Of a stretch of 64,000 bases of DNA, positions 1-11,900 are shown piece by piece. The stretch is taken from contig OZ024894.1 in assembly GCA_964017195.1 (NCBI GenBank), positions 6,499,037-6,563,036 of the forward strand, in the 5' to 3' direction. Within the stretch, counting starts at the first letter, position 1. The number at the start of each line of letters is the position of its first letter. Position numbers and translations under genes: made by a program. The notes under the pieces were generated by a model. It was not told the origin of the DNA, made no database searches, and saw only the letters and a program-made list of their open reading frames with translations. The stretch is from Siderastrea radians (taxonomy: Eukaryota > Cnidaria > Anthozoa > Scleractinia > Rhizangiidae).

Positions 1-900
1 GGCTTTGCTTGTATCGGGTAAATTAATTATTCCTGAAAATATACAATCATTCGTCTTCGATATTCAACTACTCTGCACTATCTTTTGTAACACTCGAATG
101 ATTAAAAAAGAAAAAGCGCCAAAAAGTTAAAAATTAGCTTGTGTTAAGAGATCATCAGATAAGAGAGTATATGCCTCACAGATTATTTTTAGAATGTTCC
201 AGTCCTCCGCGGATAATTTTACCTCGCGTGTTGCGTGAATATTTTCCTGGAGGATTCGCATGACTGAAGACTTCTGCTTCACACTTTTCTTTGTTTCGTG
301 GCGGTGTCTTTTGAGCTCGAAGCCTTCGGCCTTTGCTTCGTCGAAGAAGCTTTCTTTTCCCTCGTGTTTCCCTCGTCCGAACTTAGCTGGAGTTTTCGAG
401 AGCACCGCTTTCACCATCACTTGCAATCTCAACGTGGGCATCGTTTTCACTCCTTTCATCGTCGCTCCCGCCCGAGCACACTTCATTCTTCACCTTCCTC
501 ACTGGAACTAGGCTTTCAGCCTCACTGATCGAATAGTCTCAAGATCTGTCCTCTAAGAGAAACCAGGAAGGGCGATTCTTCTTCCAGCGACGTCTCCCTG
601 ACGTGTTTAGGACAGATTGTTATATTCGCGTTCGTCCACAAAATGTATGCTCAACGCGAGATCTTGACTCTCCGCGTCGTCCACCATTTTGTTAGCGAAG
701 AGCGTGTGGCTCTGCGCGAGGGCCATCCACGCAGAAAATATTCTCGTCATATGATTGGCTATTGCCTAACCCTCTTGGGATTCAACGATCTGTGAGTCGA
801 TCTAAAAATAACCTGAGAGGCATTATCTATGGAATAAGGCTCCTATGGGGGATATGATCTCTTACCTGATAATCCCTTGCCTGTGTACAGATAACCTGCG
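1..900. other. Left-edge intergenic region with one weak ORF
   Basis: No recognisable gene. A 119-codon open frame runs on the minus strand at 127-486. It is rich in Lys, Arg and Glu, and its C-terminal third looks helical. No family signature or splice context was recognised. It could be the last exon of a gene lying to the left, or chance. The rest is unremarkable AT-rich sequence. Confidence 0.3.
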
Positions 901-972
901 ATCAGGCTCTATTTTCGTTTCGCTCGGTGAAACATTCAGGCGGGACGGGCGAAACGAAAAATAGAGCCTGAT
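901..972. repeat. Perfect-stem hairpin (23-bp arms)
   Basis: Arms at 901-923 and 949-972 are reverse complements with a single extra A in the right arm, separated by about 25 nt. Each arm contains the string GGCTCTATTTTCGTTTCGC or its complement. It could be a tiny foldback/MITE relic or a transcribed hairpin. Nothing in the flanks decides which. Confidence 0.6.
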
Positions 973-2761
973 ACAATTCTTCTACGGAACGTCTACCGCC
1001 CACTTTTTTGATTGATTGACATTCAACAAAACAGCCAATCAAAATTTCTTCTGCTTGCACGATCCTCGGTATGCAAATTTCCCATAACGGCAATTTGCAA
1101 AAAGTCACGCAATTGTCGGCAAAATAAGAAAATCATAGGCTACGATATATCTTCTAGGCACAAGCACTCAAATTTACACGACTGCTAACTTGAAGGTTCC
1201 AGTATTGTACATGGCTGCTCTGTCTGAGCTGAAACTGAATGAAAATTCAAAATACGACGAGGTTGTCATGTACCAAAATATGCTGCATGTTTGAATCCTT
1301 TCCCATTTCAGGTGGTATCCGGAAATATTCTCTTCGCATTTATCACCAATTTTCTGCGTAAAAAGCCTTGGGCAATTAAGAGAAACACCTTCAGTTTCAT
1401 TCTTTAGAATAAAGATATAAATAAAACCGTTTATAAACAAAGGAGTATTTTGTAATTTAATTTAGTTCCAGAAGTGATAAATATTTGAGATTAGCAGCAA
1501 ATTTTATCTCTAAACAGCAGCGAATTTTAAAGCGAAGAACATTTATTATAAAAGTAGTCAGATCCTTTGATGTCAATGTCAGAGATCAATAAAACGACAT
1601 AAGTATTAAACAATGAATGAATAAACTGAAAATCGTTATAACGACTTGATTGCGGCTCAGTCGCCAAACATCAGTTTACCGTTAACTTTACCGAATTATC
1701 GGTTGACTTGTTGTCGATCATTCTTGGCGAAAAATACTTGTTCGTCTGCTGTTCTTTTTGTTTCGTAAAACGCAGAAACAACCACTACTCTGTTCATATT
1801 ATCAATACTAGCTGAAAGCCGTCAAATGAAAATTCGGGTCTTTCTTCAGGTACCGGAGCACATTGTCCTTCTTTTGTTTGCGAGACATTGTAATTTGGTT
1901 ATATCTTGGAGTTGAATTGTTTTACGTCTTTTGTTTCTTTTGTTTTACGTCATTCCTTCCCCGGTACTCACAGAAGGAACCGAAAATTCCGAGACACGAT
2001 GCGATAAAACGGAATACATACTTCACTGTTGCTGTACTTCTCTGCTCCAGGTGAGAGAAAGCTTTCGTCAAACCGAACGCCATACTCAGGAGAGAAAGAA
2101 ATGTTAACAATTCTCCTAGAACGACGAGAATTTATTAGAGCAACACATTTTACTTCGGCAGATCTAGACTTGTTCCTTGGTTGTTCCTTAGCGATGGCGG
2201 TCGCATCGAAATTGTGAGCGAGTCACGTCGACAATTTACGTCCGTTGACAGCGTTATTGTTAAAGGGCCAATCAGAACACATCGATTCATAGGTATTGTT
2301 TCTCGACCAATCAGACAAAAAACCAGAATCTGGCTTTTTTACATGAGTTTCGACAAGCAAATGTATCATGCCCTCCTTCTCCCGCAGTAGTAGTAGGGAG
2401 GGAGGGCATGATTTCAGGTTAGTGTACAGAGGTCCCCGGTTGCACAGAAGCTATTAAAAAATAAGTAAATCGTAAGAAGAAAAGTAACGTATTCCGTGGC
2501 GGAAGGAATACGCAATGGCGCATGCGCTCCAGTCGTAGCTCTGCTTAGCAAAATAACGTTACGCCCGAATGCTCTGGGGTCGAGAACGTGCAACATAACA
2601 ACCTTGGCTGATAAAGTAAAATGCTTCGTGATTCTTGACATGTTTTGTATAGTTCAGATAGCTACGCAGTTTGTAACAAGGTCCTGCGTAGTCCCCGTTG
2701 AAGCCAGCAAAGAGAAGCGTGTCACTTCTTTGCCACCAAACTAGACTGGGCACGGGACGCT
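973..2761. other. Upstream region of the ferroxidase gene
   Basis: No coding exon is supported. A second short hairpin lies at about 2365-2412, with arms of CCCTCC-rich and GGAGGG-rich sequence flanked by ATCATG/CATGAT. The last few hundred bases before 2762 should hold the promoter and 5' UTR of the multicopper oxidase, but no clear TATA box was identified. Confidence 0.4.
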
Positions 2762-2922
2762 ATGAAGTTGTTACTTGGAGTGTGTGTTCTGTTGTCATGC
2801 TTTTCAGTCCAAATTGTTTCATCGAAGACACGGAAGTACTACATTGCCGCGGTGGAGAAGGAATGGGACTATGCTCCAAGCGGCTACAACAAAGTGAAAG
2901 GCATTAAACTAGAGGAGGACAG
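2762..2922 (+). CDS. Ferroxidase exon 1: signal peptide and start of cupredoxin 1
   Basis: ATG at 2762 begins a hydrophobic leader ([16 protein letters not shown]), then the family hallmark [17 protein letters not shown]. The exon ends in phase 2 at AG before GTAAAA. Start chosen because it is the first Met and gives a proper secretion signal. Confidence 0.9.
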
Positions 2923-5900
2923 GTAAAAAAATCACGAAATCACCTGTAGCAGATTTCTGCTACGCTATGTTGGAAATAAGGAAAACCAAATATTGTTCGA
3001 GAAAGCGGGAGTTTGAGACAGCCAATGAAAATAACTAGCGACATCAACTATAAAGGGAAACGAGTTCAAGTTCCAGATAGCGGGGAATCCGAGAGAGCCT
3101 TTGTTCGAAATAGCTGGAGTATTCTGTAGTTACACGAGGGATGTGTAGTTACTAGGTTTGTTCAATTTATCGTGAAAGACGTTTTCGCTTGCATGAAGGT
3201 GACACGTGTCATCCCAAACGCGGGACCTCTGATCAAACGCTATGCGTAAAAGTTTTTTCTCCGCCTCTCGGTGTAAACGTTTGCATTATATAATTGAATA
3301 TTAAGGTCTCGTTTTATTATTATTACGACACCGCGCAGGCCTGAATAATTCACTTGGCTCTCGCGTGAGTCTTCGATAATCCGGAGAGTCCAATTGTCGG
3401 TTGGACTTCGTTCTTTTCGTGTACTATAAATAAACGCGGAAACTCGGAGGGCAATTAGTAGGCCTGTTAGTAGAATCCGATTCCACAGTTTCCCAGTCGT
3501 CTCAGTGGGCCAAATATATACTTTCCAATCGCTGAAATTGTTATTTGATTTACGGTGGTGGAATATTTGTCTCCTCTTTTGATAAAAGGACAGTTCGAAG
3601 CAGATTCTGAAGGTGTATCAGTAAGTTTCTTTCTTTCGTTTTTTTTTTCAGTTACCGAAGTTGCGTTCGCACAGCGCGTAAATAGGTTGAAGAGCTTTTC
3701 TGTTTTGATATCAATAGGGGTCAGAGAATCCCTAATTTCTTCACCTTACATCGGGCAAATTGAATTGCGTGACTGCGATATGATGTATATTGTATAATAT
3801 TTTTGCACCCACGTTTTCCACGCTCTTCAGGTTACATCTAATTAGGCGGCTCTTACTGCTAACATTGGTTATTTTTGTTGTCTTTGAAGTGTATATCACG
3901 ACAACAGGATGAAAGAAAAGCAATTTGTGTTTTCAGAGCTTACTGATTTGCGTACACATAGCCAGAACCTTCTTAGTTCACAAAGTGTCAATGATCTTGC
4001 ACCGCAGAACCTTGCTCGTCCCGGCTGCACTACCCACCCGACCCGTCATTCCCTACCAAAACCTCTCCCCCCACGAGGTGTAAATTTTGTACGGTCGTTT
4101 CGTACTCAAGAACGTTTCGCACCTTGCCCATGCGTACACAGTAGCATCCTCTATTTAATACTGACAAGAGTTAATAAACATTACTCGATAAGATGATTTT
4201 CGTAGCAATGTAAATCTTTTTTTGTTTTGGAGCGCTTAAATGCATCAAGAAAATAAGCTTTTTGTGCGTAACGCGATGCCGCCGTTATTTTACAACAACT
4301 GAATAAAACACCAACAACTGAATCACAAGTTCACGACAGTCATATTTCAACAAAATTTGTCATTTTACATTAAAACAGTAACTTCATTATGATTATACTA
4401 AAGTACTCTCAAATACAAGGTTTTCAGTTCTTGTCGTTCCAGGTTCAAGTTGAAGGTATCTACATGGCTTTCTGTACACACACAGTCGCACTTCACAAAT
4501 CGTAAAAATGGATTGAAAAGTATGATAACACCCTCGGAAATAGACAATAACCACTATAATATATAGATTTAGCCAAGCCTAAAAGCGGAGCCCCCCTTTT
4601 TGTTTTGTCTGGTTTTTTTTCTGTTGTTTGTTTGTTTTGTTTTTGCTGGCAGTTATTAATTTGTGAAAATACTCTCATTCAAGTCGTTAAATTTAAAAAA
4701 AAAAAAAAAACAAAGAAAAAAAAAGAAAAAAGAACCTGCTCCCGCTGAGTGTCGAACCCGGCTCGTCGGCGTGAGATGCCGGTGACTAGTCCACTAGGCC
4801 ATGGGCGTTTGACGTTGTGTTGGAAGTTAATTTTAATACTTATTTCTTTCTTCGTGACAAGCTGCCTATCAGCATGAAAATGCTGGTGTTTTTCCTGGCA
4901 AAATGTGTTCGAAACGCCGTAAAAACCATGGTTGTGGACACAAAAAACCAAAAAGCACTAGCTCTGCTATATTTGACGTCGCAAGCGCTGCGAAAAGCTG
5001 CGAACTCAAGCGGAGTGCCGACCGAGTTTGAACAGAACCGACGAGGCAAATTTGAACTTTTTGCCTGAACTTTATCGCCTAAATTGAACTTTTCCCCTTA
5101 CCTTCCACCAAAAAGACAACTAAGTGTTCCTTTGAACGTTTTTTTTCCATTAACAAATTTGTTTTTGACTTTTGTTGTCTTTGCTTGTTTTGCTACAACG
5201 CGGGTCAACATGCGATTTCGCGCCAAAAACACACGGGATTTAGCACAGGGTTATATCCAGTGTATGAAGTGTATTGGTAACCCTGTGGTGCGGACGGACG
5301 GACGTACGGATGTACGGATGTACGGACGTACGGACGGACGGTCACGTGACTATTACGTCACTACCAAAATTTTTTGGCTTCATAGGTTACCAAATTTCCT
5401 TAGCAATGGAGCTCCGCTGAAGCGCTAGCGCGCTGGCTCCGCTATAAAATGAAAATAAATATATGTGTCCTTGACTCAAAAAATATTTGGATTCGAAGCG
5501 GCCGGATACCATCTAGAGTAACGTCAAAATTGGCCTAATTAGAACTGCTACGGATACGAGCTTTCAGGTAAATTATTCCAATTTTTTTTCTTTCTATGTA
5601 GTCATGCTGCAGTGTACACCACCAAAGGTAAACACACCATAGGACACGTCTATAGGAAAGTGTTGTATCGTGAGTACGAAGATGCTTCCTTCAACGCAGA
5701 AAAACCCCACCCACCCTACCTGGGGTTCCTAGGTCCCATACTCAAGGGCGAGGAAGGTGACACGATTGAGATTCACTTCAAGAACAAGGCCAATGGAACC
5801 TTTTCTATGCATCCCCACGGGGTCTTTTACTTAAAGGACTCAGAAGGGGCCCTCTATGAGGACCAGACAGAAGGAGCTAGTAAGCGAGATGATCAAGTGC

Positions 5901-8900
5901 CCCTAAATGGCAGTCACGTGTACACTTGGAAAATAACCCACGGCCACGCCCCAACAGAAGATGACGACAATTGCCTCACGTGGCTGTACCATTCGCACGT
6001 GATGCCGCACAGGGATATAGCCACTGGATTGATAGGTAAGATTGATTAAAATCTAATTTCTTCCTACAATACAGTCAAACCTCACCTTACGGACAACTCC
6101 TTATTTCAGACAGTTTGCTTATCCTCGACAAAATTATCATGCTGCATCGCCCAGAATGCAGTGATATATCCAGGACTTTTCTAAAAGTAAAAGCTAATCT
6201 GGGAAAAGGGCGTTAAACAAGCTCAAAAGTGGCATGAAAATGTTGATAACGGCTTGCATTTTGCTCGTTTACTCGTAAACTGCTTTTCAAAACGCCCTTC
6301 CATTTTATCATATGGCTTTGATAAACGAAACATCATTTCAACCACGTATTCCGTTGTCGCGTCTTATTTTTGCGGTCCCTTTCTAATTTATGCCACCCCT
6401 ACTAAACAGTGTACTAACCTTACCGGAATTTTGACACATGGACACATTGCGCGAATACATTGCGTTGTTCTTGATTTGCAGGTATGCTACTGACTTGTAA
6501 AGCTGGAACTTTACAAGAATCTAGCGATAAACAAACAGGAGTAGACAAAGAATTTTTTAGCCTGTTCACGATGACTGATGAAAATTTCAGTTGGCTTCTG
6601 GATAAAAACATTCAGACGTACTGCAGTGACCCCACAGGGGTGGAGAAGGGGGACAGAGGTTTTATTGACAGCAACCAAATGCACCACGTGAACGGCTTCT
6701 TCTACGGAAATCTACCCGGCTTGGAAATGTGCTTAGGAGATTCCGTCAGCTGGCATTTGGCTGGGATTGGTAATGAAGTGGATGCTCATACGGGTAAGTT
6801 GAACGACGTTATGGGAGGCTAATAGGCCAAACGAACCAATGAGCCAATAAACTAAGAGCCATGTTGCCAGGACGCACCCCCCCTCCCCGCCCCCATCAAA
6901 GGGGCTGTACTCGATGCGTCCTTGGTTTGACTCCTTTGTTAGGATGAGGTGAGGCGCGTTCTGGCAACGGGACTAGTAAACTAACGACTGCTCTAATGCA
7001 CGAATAAACAAAAGAATAAATGAACGAACGAATACACTAATCAATGAATGAGCTAATGCATGAATGAAAAGAGGAACAGATGAACGCATGGGCGACGCAC
7101 AAAAGGTAAAGTGGACGAATGGACAAATGAGTAAGGGACGTATTAACGAATCAACGATTCAGCCTGGAATCAACCCAGTGATGGACAAATGAACCCATCA
7201 ATAACGAATGCACAAACAGAATGCAAGATCTAACGAGTGGTGGACGAATGAACGAATAAAGGACTGAACAAGCGATCTAAACTAACGACCGAAAGCACGA
7301 ACGGGCGAATGGACAAATGGACGAATGAATGAAGGGATGAATAATTCAGCAAACAAACGAATTAACGAAGGAAGGAATGAATAGACGAATATTGAAAGCA
7401 AGGAATAACTGAAATGTGAAGGCACACTGAATATTGTAGCGTGCTGTTCCGCGTAGTGCATTAAAATTACTCGTTGAAATTTTTTGTTGTTGTTGTTGTA
7501 AAGCTTATTTCCATGGACAAACTTTCACAATTGACGGCCATCGCAAAGACGTCGCTTCTCTCCTACCTGCTACTTTCGTGACGGCTTCTATGAAGGCCTT
7601 AAATCCCGGAACGTGGATGCTAAACTGTGAAGTTGACGATCATTATAACGCCGGTATGTACGCCTTGTTCAACGTCACGAAGTGTGACGGAAGAAGCGGT
7701 CACGTGCCAGCTGTGAGTGGCGGGAAAACGCGGACGTACTACATTGCGGCAAACGAGGTGCTGTGGAATTATGGACCGACTGGAATGAACAACATGAATG
7801 GCGAGAGACTGACAAAAGCAGATAGGTAAACCTTGAGGACAATTATTTAAACGAAGTTTAGTCATAAACAAAACCGTAGCTTAACTCGAAATTAAAATTT
7901 TTAACCCATATGCGTTAGCGTCATAACTGGAAACAATATTTAGAAGGCGTGTAACCAACTTAGGCTGACTTTTTTGAGTCGTTCAAGACCTGGTACTTTA
8001 ATGGGGCATTAGCGTCAAATGCCCCGTTGTTAAGAAGTTTCAGCACTTAAACTTTTTTTATCTTAAAAGAGATCTCATTCGATCCACATATGTCCCCGCC
8101 CCCACTAGGTCGTTGTTCATGGCGGAACAAATGTTGCGAATTTTTTGACGAATTTCAAGATGTTTTTAAAGACGACTGAAAGGGAGGGGAGGGTTAAGAA
8201 ATATTTTTTCCACGTCTACAACCCACTCAAGGCGGTTTTATACCAGACAGAATTCTAATATTTTGTTAAATCATTTAAGCAACATCACTCGTGTGTTTTT
8301 TGGAAATAATTAGAAGCAAAGAGTTAAATTATTTGATGTTTAATTCTCAACAAGCTTTTTCTTCATAGTGAGTCAGCCGTCTTCTTTGCTCAAGGTGACC
8401 AAAGGATTGGAGGATCATACCTCAAAGCAACGTATGAGGAATACACTGACAAAACCTTTACAACTAAAAAGAAGAAACCCCAACATCTTGGCTACCTGGG
8501 GCCGGTCATTCGTGCGGAAGTCGGTGATGTGATAGAGGTGGTCTTCAAGAATAATGTAAGGAAACATTGTTAAGAGGGTGGTTCTAGGGAGTGGTTCTCT
8601 CTGTATGAAGGCTACATGAACCACACTGACAGCAAAGTTGACACTCTAAGGGCAAGGTGACACAATTCAACCAGTAGATCGAGCCAGGCCTAAACGAGGG
8701 TCTGGAAAAAAGTGAGGTCTTCGAGCTCTAAGCGAATACTGCTGTGGGTTGCACACAAATTCCAAGGAACACATCCCCCCCCCCAACCAAAGAAAAAAGC
8801 TTGCTGTTTTTCTATTGCTTGTCATGGGAGAGTATGCATTTAGCAGATAACGGCATTTATTCACATCATCGGCCTAGATAGCGTTTCTTCAGCGAAATCC

Positions 8901-11900
8901 AAATCTCGTCAATTCACTTTCAGAGAGTTATCTTGCTGGATAATTAAAAAGAAAAGACAATTGTTCTGCCTGATGAATTTTGTCATTCCGCAAAAATTTC
9001 AAATCTCGTCCAAACTGCGAAAAAAGTCCAAAGCGACCAAGTAACTGTCTGAACGCTCCTTCCACAGTTTACTTGTCTTTTCTTTTTTGTTTCTGGACAG
9101 GCCAGCTATAATTACAGCATTCAGCCACATGGAGTTTTCTTCAATAAGTCAAACGAAGGTGCCTGGTACAAAGATCACACATCCGGGGCTCAAAAGGGGG
9201 ACGATATTGTGCAACCAGGCCAGATTTACACTTATCGGTGGACTGTTCCCGAGGAAGTGGGGCCGACCAGTACTGATTCACAGTGTGTTACGTGGTTGTA
9301 TTATTCCAGTGTGGATCCGGTTAAGGATACTTATTCTGGTGAGCCCAGGGGGGAAGATTGCCAAAGCAGGTTTTCAGATACCGTCTGAATGTCGACTGAA
9401 ATACCTATACTTGACTGTGCATTTCATGAAATGATCCTCCCGTTAGCCAATCAAATTGCAGAAAATTTCATTACGTGTTACAAATTGTTTCAATTGTGGA
9501 GGATGTAATTACTTTGATTTTAGTTTACGTATAGTTACTCGAGGGAGTGGTTATGAAACCTTGCAAGTTTCAAAGGCCAAAACAAAGGTGCTGCAATTTA
9601 TGTTGAAAGTTCTACGACCGTGCACAATCTTTTGTTTTACGTTCGCACATTATGGCTGAATAACTTAACAGTGACGTTTTTATTGGTTCGTTGCTAATGG
9701 AAAATTCAAACCTATTGTTGTTTGTGCACGGTCAAGGCTAAAAACGGTAACAAAAACATAAAACAAGAGACTTTGCTGAGCTTCATAACCAGATTCTTTT
9801 ATTAACTATGGTTTACGACGGTGGTCTCTAACAGCGTTGTGACTTTGTTCTGTTTAAAGGTTTGTTCGGTCCACTGCTAACTTGCAAAAAGGGATCGCTG
9901 AATGATGACAACACGCAGAGAAACATCAACAAAGAATTCGTGCTTCTGCTCACCGTCACAGACGAGAACGAATCCTGGTATCACGATGAAAACAAGAAAA
10001 GAGCCAAGAAATGGAACAAGATTGACGATGGTACGATATTTACAACCATAAGTCAGCCAGTTGGACCTCCCCCTCCCTTTCTGATTAACCCTTTTAGATG
10101 AAATGGCCATCACCTCTAATAAGTAACCCATTCTTGTGGAGGGGGAAGAGGAGCAGCAGTGATCGAGTGATTATTAGAGCGGTCGAGTGCCACCCTGACG
10201 CTCGACTCTTCCAGTGCTGGTCTCTGCCGTCGAGGTGTTTTCTTATGCAAGAACATTTTCTCTACGTTGCCTCTCTCCATTCAGATCTTACAGACGGGTA
10301 TAAGCGAAATATTAAGGCAACCTTACAAAATACTGAGGGGTAAGCCGGCGATGGACTAGCATCCCAGCATAATAAACAGCACCGCAGAAAAGTACTGCTC
10401 GGTATCTTTTATTTGAATGGCCAAACCTTAGGATTTCATCCACAGACTCAAAAGTTGGAACCACCTTGTACAGCATAATAAACAGCACCACAGGAAAGTA
10501 CTGTTCAGTAGCTTTCATTTGAATGGTCACACTTTAGGATTTCATCCACAGACTCAAAAGTTGGAACCACCTTGTACAGCATAATAAACAGCACCACAGG
10601 AAAGTACTGCTCAGTAGCTTTCATTTGAATGGTCACACTTTAGGATTTCATCCACAGACTCAAAAGTTGGAACCACCTTGTATAGCATAATAAACAGCAC
10701 CACAGGAAAGTACTGTTCAGTAGCTTTCATTTGAATGGTCACACTTTAGGATTTCATCCACAGACTCAAAAGTTGGAACCACCTTACGTATCACAGTTCA
10801 CAGTACCACAGGAGAATAGTGCTCAGTGGCTTTCATTTTTGTGATCACACTTACTAAGGATTTCATCCAGGTGCAAAAGTTAGAACCACCTTGTTCAGCA
10901 CAATAAACAGCACCACAGGAAAGTACTGCTCAGTACTTTTCATTTGAATGGTCACACTTGAGGATTTGAACCACAGTCTCCGAGTCTGTGAGTCAAATGG
11001 TCAACAAGTTTCGGCAAAAGTTAGAACCGCCTTGTACAACGTAATAAACAGCACCACAGGAAAGTACCGCGAAGTATTACAAAATAACGTTATTTCGTTT
11101 TCTAGGAAAGCGTCTGAGACGTTTTTGTCGGTGTTCCCGTCGAGGCGGCTACTATTGCCAATTCTTGTTATTTCTCGTCCTCTTTTCAACCAGCTCTTAA
11201 AAATGTTTTTTGTGAATATTTCAGCGGATGAAGGTTACCGAGAAAGTAATAAGATGCATGGTATCAACGGATATCTCTACGCCAATCTTCCTGGACTGGA
11301 TATGTGCTTAGGCGACAATGTTTCGTGGCATTTGATCAGCATAGGAAATGAATTTGATAGACATACGGCGTACTTCTATGGAAATACTTTCATGCATGAC
11401 GGCAATGTGGAGGATACAATTTACCTTTTACCAGGTACGGGCCTTTAAGCCTGGTTTAACTGCCACGCAAACGCAAATACGAGCACAAGCACGAGCTAAA
11501 GTACCTGTAAACATCGAAAACGCAGATTCTAACACAAACGCAAGAAAAGAGGGAATTTTGACCCTCGGACGTACAAGCAAAGTCACACCCCGGCCTTGCT
11601 ACAAAGGGGCGGGGTTGATGGAACCCCCCTTGGGTTTTTGATATGTTACAATATTTCGAAAAGATGTTACCTTTAGTAGAAAGCCCGTCAAGTGTTTACA
11701 ACATGAGGTATATATTATGGGTCGCGGCGCTGCTGGGGACCTGTGACGTCACCCAAGATGGCGGCGATCTATTGTGTAATCTTGGATTTTACCCAAAATG
11801 AGAAGTTATCAAAAAATGACGGAAAATCGCCACCCGACCTTGTGGTATTGCCAGTTCCTTACGCATGCACACAGTCTTGTTACCCGGACAATGGCAGCCA

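Larger units (their letters stand above)
2923..5601 (+). other. Ferroxidase intron 1
   Basis: A 2.7 kb intron without supported coding sequence. It holds the tRNA-Glu-like SINE at 4680-4808 and a GGAC/GTAC simple repeat at 5288-5342. The rest is AT-rich with no clear structure. Confidence 0.7.
6036..9859 (+). other. Ferroxidase introns 2-6 (non-coding parts)
   Basis: Introns 6036-6481, 6794-7503, 7826-8368, 8556-9100 and 9339-9859. Intron 3 (about 6990-7400) is a decayed tetranucleotide region full of GAAT, ACGA and AAAC words. The others are AT-rich with no further supported feature. Confidence 0.7.

Noticed and set aside
4679..4951. Minus-strand 90-codon frame over the tRNA-like sequence
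   Set aside because: It spans a SINE-like tRNA relic and a T-rich tract encoding poly-Phe; not a gene.
5084..5428. 114-codon frame with Thr-Asp-Gly-Arg repeats
   Set aside because: Produced by the GGAC/GTAC simple repeat in ferroxidase intron 1; no start context or homology.
9087..9434. 115-codon plus-strand frame
   Set aside because: Out-of-frame shadow of ferroxidase exon 6 (9101-9338).
10366..11070. CRISPR-like appearance of regularly spaced repeats
   Set aside because: Units of about 105 bp are contiguous tandem repeats without unique spacers, in an animal intron.
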